DNA from: Anagrus nilaparvatae
Lineage: Eukaryota > Arthropoda > Insecta > Hymenoptera > Mymaridae
Length of the DNA: 64,000 bases
Direction of reading: 5' to 3'
Assembly (NCBI GenBank): GCA_022575985.1
Contig: JAKSXM010000266.1
Span: forward strand, 2,418,001 to 2,482,000
Positions 57,611 to 64,000 of this stretch are shown in pieces. The notes below the pieces were generated by a model. It saw only the letters and a list, made by a program, of their open reading frames with translations. It was not told the origin of the DNA and did not search any database. A program made the position numbers and the translations under genes. Within the stretch, counting starts at the first letter, position 1. Each line of letters begins with the position of its first letter.

Positions 57611-58160
57611 ATTTATTCACAATAGAAAAATACAGTACACTCTTGTTTACATTCATATTTAGTACATATATATATATATAATAAAATTTTTATATAATAA
57701 ATTTTTATTTATTTTTAAAAATTAGTCAACAAGTATAAATATAAGTTATGTATAATTAAATCAGGTATAGTAAATTTGAACAAGTATAAATTTATAAGTA
57801 ATAGTGATAATAGTATTAGTTAGTACATAGTTATGTAAATATGATTAAATATGTCTTTGGTAAAAATTACACAGCATCACAATCTGTTTCGTTAACTATC
57901 TAGATTTGAGAAGTATAATTTAACACTCTTCTTAAATCTAGAAAGTGACGGAAGGTCACGATAGCAGGGGGGCAGAGAATTCCATAGATTGGCATACTTG
58001 ATATGGAAAGAGTTCTTCCCAGAATCTGTTAACATTGTGGTGATTTCAAGATCTATGCGGGGCCCTCTAGTAGGCTTGTCAGAGTGATAAGGTTTAAACA
58101 ATGAAAAAAGTAGAGGGGGTTCTTTCATTCGCACCAAACGATACATTATTAGCATGGCAA
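57568..58160 (-). pseudogene. LINE (CR1/Jockey-like) 3' end with AAT microsatellite tail
   Basis: The minus-strand frame 58155-57892 contains FHIKYANLWNSLPPCYRDLP and LSRFKKSVKLYF before its stop. This is the C-terminus following RT in CR1/Jockey-type LINEs (the LWNSLP motif). About 290 bp of 3' untranslated sequence follows, ending in gtgaataaattg and a run of about ten AAT units (57568-57608 on the plus strand as ATT). A 3' microsatellite tail is how several LINE clades end. The copy is 5' truncated to under 600 bp, so it is a dead-on-arrival insertion. Confidence 0.8.
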
Positions 58161-58186
58161 AAAAGTCTCTTATATATCATTCATAT

Positions 58187-58283
58187 ACAGGGTGGAACAC
58201 AATTACCGCGGTTATTTACATTGCTTTAATATATGTTAGCAATGTAAAAATTCGCGGTAATTGTGTTCCACCCGGTATATATT
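58187..58283. mobile_element. ~95-bp near-perfect palindrome (MITE or terminal hairpin)
   Basis: tacagggtggaacacaatta...ccgcg is answered by cgcggtaattgtgttccacc...ggta, and the inner part ttacattgc/gcaatgtaa pairs too. The loop is only about 18 bases. It lies at the 5' edge of the LINE fragment. Confidence 0.8.
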
Positions 58284-58387
58284 TACTATAAACATATTGC
58301 TTATAAGCAATAAATTTTTTATCAATTAAAATCTCTCTGTACAACATCAAATACACAATTGTTTTTTGGAAATATTTCTAAAAATCA

Positions 58388-58695
58388 GAATGAACGCTGC
58401 CAAGTAATTGGCACTAAGGTTCCTCATTAACAATAACAATATATTTTAAACCTCTATTTTACCAAGTAAAAACGATAATTCTGCATATTAGTGCTTTCAT
58501 AGAAAAAAAAATTAAGTACAACATTCATAAGAATAAAAATATTTTTGTTTGTTTTATGTACAAATTTTAAGAAACCAATTGAAGAAACCAATCTAAAACC
58601 AATTTCCAAAAAATTAAGTTTCAATTGGATATATCCTGTATAAACGATAATTATAGACACATAGAAATAAATCAGGTAATACATCAAAAAGAAAA
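58388..58695. repeat. Satellite-like units related to those inside the hAT
   Basis: ctgccaagtaattggcact at 58395 resembles the 51603 block. Two units with ttagtgctttcatag (58486) and cacatagaaataaatcagg (58659) resemble the ~157-bp units at 52.4-53.6 kb. The order (landmark block, then units) is the same as in the hAT. Confidence 0.65.
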
Positions 58696-58704
58696 AAAAT
58701 ATTT

Positions 58705-58821
58705 CTATTTGCTGCGTTTCCGTCGATAAAGAACTTTCCTTGTTGCTCTTTTGTTGAAAGATTTTAGCAGTAAGTAATTGTTAATTTCTTCTCGCTGTTG
58801 TATAATTAGCCGTTGCTCCAT
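58705..58821 (-). CDS. Unrecognised 38-residue frame, Arg/Lys-rich
   Basis: Reads MEQRLIIQQREEINNYLLLK and ends RKVLYRRKRSK. An acidic frame in the upstream 100 bp (SSDEQYFKENYLL, NENELQGED) lies in a different phase. The composition resembles the start of a small PIF/Harbinger-type protein, but I cannot support a family. It may be a transposon fragment or chance. Confidence 0.2.
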   Translation of the reverse strand: MEQRLIIQQREEINNYLLLKSFNKRATRKVLYRRKRSK

Positions 58822-58829
58822 ATTGTGTA

Positions 58830-59463
58830 GTAATACCTCGTTATGGAATCTTCTCCTTGAAGTTCATTTTCATTTATAAGTAAATAATTTTCTTTGAAAT
58901 ATTGTTCTGATGAGTCGTCTTATGAATCCTCCATCCATATATTTTCCAATTTACAAAAAAAAAAATTTTTTTTTAATTTAAATTTTTTTTTTTATTATTG
59001 GTTAAGAAAAACAATTTTCAGATTTTCCTCCGCTATCAAATATCCCTATAAAGCCTCCAGATAATCTGTAGCGTAATTGCCAGATTATCAAATTTAATCT
59101 GAGGTGATACAAGAATTATTTATGTTCGGACCTTTAAAGTTTATTTTAAGTAACAAGTGTCTCACGACATCCCTGGACAGTAACTTATATACGTTAAACC
59201 ATAAGAAGAAATGTAGCTACTGCATGAGAATTCTTCTTATGTTGTTGTGGGCGTATCTATACCGAAGATCAAAGGTTTGCTCTTCTTACATGTTATTACC
59301 ATATTGACTTTCAATCTATAAGCTCTTAAATACCATTCCAACCTATTGATTCTTATTTTGTTATGATAGTGATCCATTTTACTACGCATCTTCCACTTTA
59401 TTAAATATAGTATTATCTCTCTATATTATAAAATTCTAAACGCTGCCGCCGCTGCCGCCGACA
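58830..59463. other. Spacer, no gene recognised
   Basis: Poly-A/poly-T blocks at 58960-58995 and otherwise no recognisable motif. cgctgccgccgctgccgccg at 59441-59460 is a small GC tandem just before the minisatellite. Confidence 0.5.
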
Positions 59464-59718
59464 TGGGTCATTTGGTCACCCCCATTTGGACACCCCCATT
59501 TGGACACCCTCGTTTGGTCACCCCCATTTGGACACCCCCATTTGGTCACCCTCATTTGGACACCCCCATTTGGTCACCCCCATTTGGACACCCCTATTTG
59601 GTCACCCCCATTTGGGCACCCCCATTTGGGCACCCCCATTTGGACACCCCCATTTGGGCACCCCCATTTGGACACCCCCACTTGGGCACCCCCATTTGGA
59701 CACCCCCATTTGGGCACC
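59464..59718. repeat. 15-bp minisatellite, about 17 units
   Basis: The unit catttggacaccccc (variants ggtcac, gggcac) repeats head to tail. Because 15 is a multiple of three, all forward frames stay open and spell GHPHLDTPIW-like repeats. This is a consequence of the unit, not evidence for a protein. Confidence 0.95.
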
Positions 59719-60840
59719 AATGTTTGTTTTTTTTTATTCAAATTGCAATTTTTTTTATTTTTATTTTATTTTTTTTTTTTAAGTTTAAAATTTATTTACT
59801 TCAGCTAAAAGTTATTGTACACTTCAGATATGTTTTTTAATATTTTAAGGTTATGATAATATTTGATTATTAGATAATACATTTAAAAATTAATCAGTAA
59901 AAGTTAAATTATCGTTTTTAATAGAAGAAAAAAAATAATTAAAATTATAGTATTTTTTTAATAAATATAAAGTAATAAATAATAAATTATTTTGAAATAC
60001 AATAAATATAAAACATTATTTTTTATAGATGATAAGAAATAATTAGTAAAATTTAACAACGGATTTCATATTATTGCAATTAAAATAAATATTTGTGAAA
60101 GAAAAATTAAATTATTTAAATTAAAAAAAAATTATTAGCAAATAAGTTTAAAATTTTATTCTTTCTAATTAATTGTCTTTTAATTTCTAATTGTAAACAT
60201 GGGCCTTTTCACCACACTCGACGCTTTGCGGGGGTTGGCGCGCGGAGCGCGCAGGGGGCGGAGCCCCCTAGTAATATTATAAAAAAATATATAAAATTTT
60301 TCTTATACTATGCCTAAACAACAATTTCTTCAAAATTCACTGAGACGGCTAAAACAGTTTTAAGAATTCAAAATTGGGGATTTAAGATATTTTATATACA
60401 TAATCACCTGTGCAAAGTTACATCTCAATCATAAGACGCAATCTGCAAGCCAACCTTCGTTTCATATGGAATAAGCCGGTAGTTATTAAAAATTTTCATA
60501 TAATATAAGAACTCTGAACCCTTTGGGGGGATGCTAAGACGAAATTTGAGTTTTAGGCAACTTCTGTCCACAGATTCAAATTAAGCGTAAAAAAATACAT
60601 TATTATATAAATGTCAGCTCTCATAATCGTGATTTTTTTTATTGACTAGTTAGGTAATTAAAAATATTAAATATAATATTTTTTATAAAAAAGTGAACCC
60701 ATCCCAGTAGAAGAAAAATCATCAACCCTAAGCTATCGGTAATCATTCTTTTTAATTTGTAGTTATTAATATTAAATTTATAAATATATTAAGATTCTTT
60801 TTTTGATAAGCCTATTTATTACTAATGATGAAAATTGCAG
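59719..60840. other. AT-rich spacer with one GC-rich hairpin; 3' end of an intron
   Basis: A GC-rich stem (ggcgcgcggagcgcgc and gggggcggagccccct) lies at about 60235-60272. The last 40 bp before 60841 form a pyrimidine-rich tract with an AG, the acceptor side of the intron upstream of the receptor exon. Confidence 0.55.
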
Positions 60841-60990
60841 GAAGAAAGTACAGGAGGCCAGGCTGAAGAATTAGGTTTGCCTAATGTAGGTGGAGTTTTT
60901 CTTGTCTTAGTTGTTGGAGTAATTTTATCATTTTTTCTTACAATATTTGAGTTTTTCTGGATGTTGGTTGCAACAAAAACATACGAAGAG
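60841..60990 (+). CDS. Ionotropic glutamate receptor, exon with last transmembrane helix (M4)
   Basis: A 150-bp exon of 50 codons, phase 0 at both ends, sits between a tttgataagcc...attgcag acceptor and a gtaaat donor at 60991. It reads EESTGGQAEELGLPNVGGVF, then a hydrophobic LVLVVGVILSFFLTIFEFFW, then MLVATKTYEE. LGLPNVGGVFLVL followed by a helix ending in FEFFW is the S2-M4 junction of ionotropic glutamate receptors, closest in feel to kainate-type or related insect subunits. The receptor is a ligand-gated cation channel in the plasma membrane; M4 is the last membrane pass before the cytoplasmic tail. Neighbouring exons are not visible here, so introns must be long. It is the one host gene piece that looks intact. 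Confidence 0.8.
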
Positions 60991-62150
60991 GTAAATAAAA
61001 ATGTGTCTAAGTTTTACTGCTGTTTTAGTTTTATTAAAAAACATTACTTAGAATTCATGAACTGTTTTAACTCATTAAATTCTAATAAGAAACCGCATTT
61101 GACAGGCTCAAAATTTATTATGTTTAGGGTATTTTGACTAAAATCAGTTAAAGAGAATTTAAAAAAATGTCAAGATGACGGACCAATATTGTGAAATTAA
61201 ATTTTTTATATTTTTTCATAAAAATTTGTGTAAATGGCATTTTCTGGATTTTAATTACGAATATAAAATTATTTACCATAAATTTAAAATGGCGGAACCA
61301 TGTCGTATCAAGTACTGGTGAAGTAAATTTTAAATTATTTTATATATACATACATTTAATTAATTCATTTTAATATTAATTATACAAAAAAATTATTATA
61401 TTTTGATTAGTTTGACATGGTTCAACGAAACGTCAATTAAATAAATATATCATAATTTACTTGGACGCGTTTACGGGGAAAATTTATTTGAACTTCTGCT
61501 TTGATTTAATTAATTTTTTTTTTGGTTTTTAGTTTATTTTTGTACTTAGAAATTTTCTTTTTATTGGAATATTTTTAATAAATTCTTAAAGTTGCATCTT
61601 CTTTTTTTGGATTGAAATTATTTTTTATAGTTTTTTGGAATATTGTTTATTTTTTTTGCCTTCTTAGAATTGAGTGTTATCGTATACTTTCATTACTTTT
61701 TTTATATTTACCTTGTTTTCTTGCTTGTGCGATTACTATATGATATTTTTTTGGGTAAGTAATTTTGATTTTATTGTTTTTTTCTTCAAGCTCTAAACAA
61801 ACTCCGTTCGTCCAATTTAAGTTTGGGTAAGTCCACCGCAAATCTGTTAAAAAGTATTGCGCTTGCATTATGTTTAAAATTAGTAATTTAAGTATTGTTT
61901 TTTTTTCTTACTTTTGAGCTTAAGAGGAGTTTTATATAATTTTTTTTTGATAAAAGAAAATTTTTTTTATTAATTACTTTATATATTTCTTAAGAGTATG
62001 TAAAAAAAATTTACTTTTAAATCCTCCCCTCTAACAAGGGGAGATCGAAACCTTGGGTTGCCAAATAACAATCTTGAAAAAATATCCAAGATATCCTCCG
62101 TTTATTCCAACGAACCTACTGGGCTTAGAAACGCAGGGTTCAATATTAAA
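60991..62150. other. Presumed intron, AT-rich
   Basis: The open frame of the exon runs on to 61137 past the gtaaat donor without receptor-like sequence. Another frame at 61868-61677 (minus) is Lys/Asn-rich and not recognised. I see no downstream receptor exon. Confidence 0.45.
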
Positions 62151-62159
62151 AAATAGGGT

Positions 62160-62600
62160 TTTTTCGCAAATACCAAAATACTAAAAATATTTTAACACAA
62201 AAATTGAAATATCTTGAGACAATCAAAAAATGTTACTGTCACACTTTGTAGTATTCGATTTGGTACCGATTCTTGCGTATTCTCCTAAATTTTTATTCAA
62301 AACAGAGGTATCATTAAAATTTTATAAAATATTTTTGAAACTGGTTGAAAAATTCTTAAATTTTTTTTTATGTATTATGGTATTTTTAATAATTTATTTG
62401 TAGGTATGCGTGTGTATGTGATTATCATCAGCGTCGAATTAATGAACAGTCAAAACGAAATTTCAAAATATAGAAAAAAGGTCTGCGGGTGACATAGGCC
62501 ATAGTTTTGCGACTCAGCTACCGTACTTTTTAGATATTTTATGTTTACTATTTTCGGGAAAATTAAAATTATTTGAAATTTTTGATTAAAAACTCAAATC
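62160..62600. repeat. Copy of the 8-11 kb dispersed repeat family
   Basis: Contains attcaaaacagaggtatc, tattaaaattttataaaata and gcgggtgacataggcc, shared with the copies at 8.2-9.2 and 10.5-10.9 kb. Confidence 0.65.
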
Positions 62601-62919
62601 TTTTTTAAATATGATTTGAACTATTTTATGCGTACATATTTAAATTTTTGTTAAAAACGGATGTTTGTTCAAGAAATTGAAAAAAAATTTTTATATAAAG
62701 TTGAAAAATTTTTTGATATTTAAAAATAAATTTTTAGATGATTTATGGCAAAAATAAGAAATCTGGAGAAAAATTCAAGACATTTTAGTATTCATAAAAC
62801 GAAATAAATTAATAAATTATCAACTTTTTGGTAAATTTAAGAAATAAAAAATACATATAAATAAATTAGTATATTAAGTATCAAAAAAAAAAAAATATAT
62901 TAAGTATCAAGGGCGTAAA

Positions 62920-63105
62920 AGTTCCGGCACTAGCGTGAGCACTAGCACGATTGTTCGGCGAAGCCGGGCACGAGTGATATGTGTTCACGCTGGAGTCTAA
63001 AGTATTTCGCCTATGGTGCTTACACTATTTTTGCCCACCTAGGCGTTAAACGAGTTCAGAAAATTCTTTACACACGAGTTTAATGCCCGGGAGGGCAAAA
63101 AAAAA
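62920..63105. repeat. GC-richer block ending in a hairpin
   Basis: ttttgcccacctaggcgtta at 63029 pairs with the reverse-complementary atgcccgggagggcaaaa near 63083, loop about 25 bases. Upstream are short repeats (cactagcgtgagcactagcac). Looks like the end of a mobile element; the other end was not found. Confidence 0.5.
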
Positions 63106-63177
63106 TTTATTATTTACTTAATATTTGTTATTAAAAAAAAACAATTTCCTTCCTCTTACAGAAAAACGCGTTCATTC

Positions 63178-63560
63178 TCTATTATTAGTAGAGAATCAAT
63201 CAAAAACTACAATTTTTCATTAATTTTTCAACTACGCTGCTCTGAATAGCTTTAAGAATTATAAGTTGTGTTTGCATAATTTTAAAATTGTAGTAAAACA
63301 TGGTTTTGTTAAGGAATTGAAAAAAGTTGAAGTAAATTTGAACAGGGGGGGATCTTCATCTAAAAATCTGAATGTGTTTGCATAATTATAATCAAAGTAT
63401 TATATAATTAATATTTTCTAGTATAAAAAATTAGATTTGGCACTAATTAATTTTTATTTAAAACGGAGGTATCTTTAAAATTTTATAAAATATTTTCGAA
63501 GTTGGGAAAAAATTTTTTTTTCATTTTTTTATTTTTTATGGTATTTTTAATAATTTATTT
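63178..63560. repeat. Copy of the dispersed repeat at 9350-9540
   Basis: Shares agagaatcaatca, tacgctgctctgaatag, tgtttgcataatt and tgaacaggggggg with 9350-9520, then continues with the aaaacggaggtatctt unit. Confidence 0.65.
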
Positions 63561-64000
63561 GTGTGCCTGTTTTTAATGAACGAAATTACATAAAACCGAT
63601 GTTAAAATAAAATTAAAATAAAAAATGTTTACTATTTTTGTTGAAAGATTAAATTTTAATGTCTATCTCTGTGCCAAAAATATCAACACAAACTTTTTCT
63701 AATTCAAATATTCAACACAATTTTCCCCTTAATATTTGTATCCGGCTTTTCTTAGAATTTAAGTATTTTCTTGTAAATAACGTTTTCTTTGTATATTTTG
63801 GTATAGTTTCGATATCTGCTCTAAAATATCTTGGCGCTCAACGAGCATTTTATTTAATTAAAATTAATAATTATTAAATCTAGAATTATAATTTATTTAT
63901 TTAAAATTTCTCTCTCTTTTCCTTAAAAACAGAATTTCAAGGTAAGCCATTTGTATTATTATTCTCCCGTCGTTTAAAAGCCGGTCACATATTTTGACGC
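63561..64000. other. AT-rich end of window, no gene recognised
   Basis: One 72-residue frame (63659-63877) is not recognised and shows no splice or domain evidence. Confidence 0.45.

Noticed and set aside
59463..59840. Proline/histidine-rich repeat proteins of about 100-125 residues
   Set aside because: All three forward frames are open because the unit is 15 bp without stops. No independent evidence of coding.
60991..61137. Extension of the glutamate-receptor frame past 60990
   Set aside because: A consensus donor (gtaaat) lies at 60991 and the following residues do not resemble a receptor tail. Most likely intron read-through.

Overview
The window looks like nuclear DNA of an insect. It is extremely AT-rich, carries one spliced exon of an animal ionotropic glutamate receptor, and contains transposable elements of insect-typical families (CsRn1-type Ty3/Gypsy, BEL/Pao, mdg1-like Gypsy with an envelope gene, an F-type envelope, Penelope-like, BED-finger hAT, two LINE tails). 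A parasitoid wasp is my guess, but the sequence does not prove it. Almost all coding-like sequence is transposon-derived and broken.

Layout, left to right. 1-8 kb: AT-rich spacer, a ~1.06 kb foldback element (1189-2252), a ~1.8 kb long-arm palindrome (3868-5698) and an internally deleted Penelope-like element on the minus strand (5883-7553). 8-12.5 kb: dispersed non-coding repeats with GC-rich hairpin modules. 12.8-21.2 kb: a stack of non-coding LTR retrotransposons. Element B (LTRs 13863-14074 and 20046-20222) contains element C in the opposite orientation (LTRs 14375-14635 and 17527-17787, 5-bp target duplication cgacg). Both may lie inside an older element whose LTR fragments are at 12801 and 21089. 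21.3-25.9 kb: a LINE C-terminal fragment, then a minus-strand Gypsy remnant with 3' LTR, an envelope resembling chuvirus-type glycoproteins, and integrase. 26.5-32.3 kb: a nearly complete but mutated CsRn1-clade Gypsy (tRNA-Trp primer site, CHCC Gag finger). 32.8-41.5 kb: a second, different envelope (baculovirus F / errantivirus type, minus strand) cut in two by a full-length BEL/Pao element (33961-40670, TSD ttttg, tRNA-Tyr primer site, RT catalytic motif changed to YVDN).

42-49 kb: a 25-bp minisatellite, a cluster of CACGTG palindromes, a long AT-rich stretch, a tRNA-like gene with a Pol III terminator and a foldback element. 49.0-57.5 kb: the C-terminal part of an NFXL1-like NF-X1 zinc-finger gene, riddled with stops and frameshifts, split by a 6.54 kb hAT element with perfect 18-bp terminal inverted repeats and a perfect 8-bp TSD (gttccaaa). 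57.5-64 kb: a LINE 3' end with an AAT tail, a ~95-bp palindrome, satellite-like units also found inside the hAT, a 15-bp minisatellite, the glutamate-receptor exon (60841-60990) and more dispersed repeats.

The genes here do not form a pathway. The window records successive insertions: retroelement into retroelement, BEL into envelope, hAT into a decayed NFXL1 copy. The least ordinary points are the colinear non-coding blocks shared by B and C, the two unrelated envelope families within 20 kb, the satellite shared between the hAT and its surroundings, and the Pol III-type tRNA-like unit inside nested inverted repeats.
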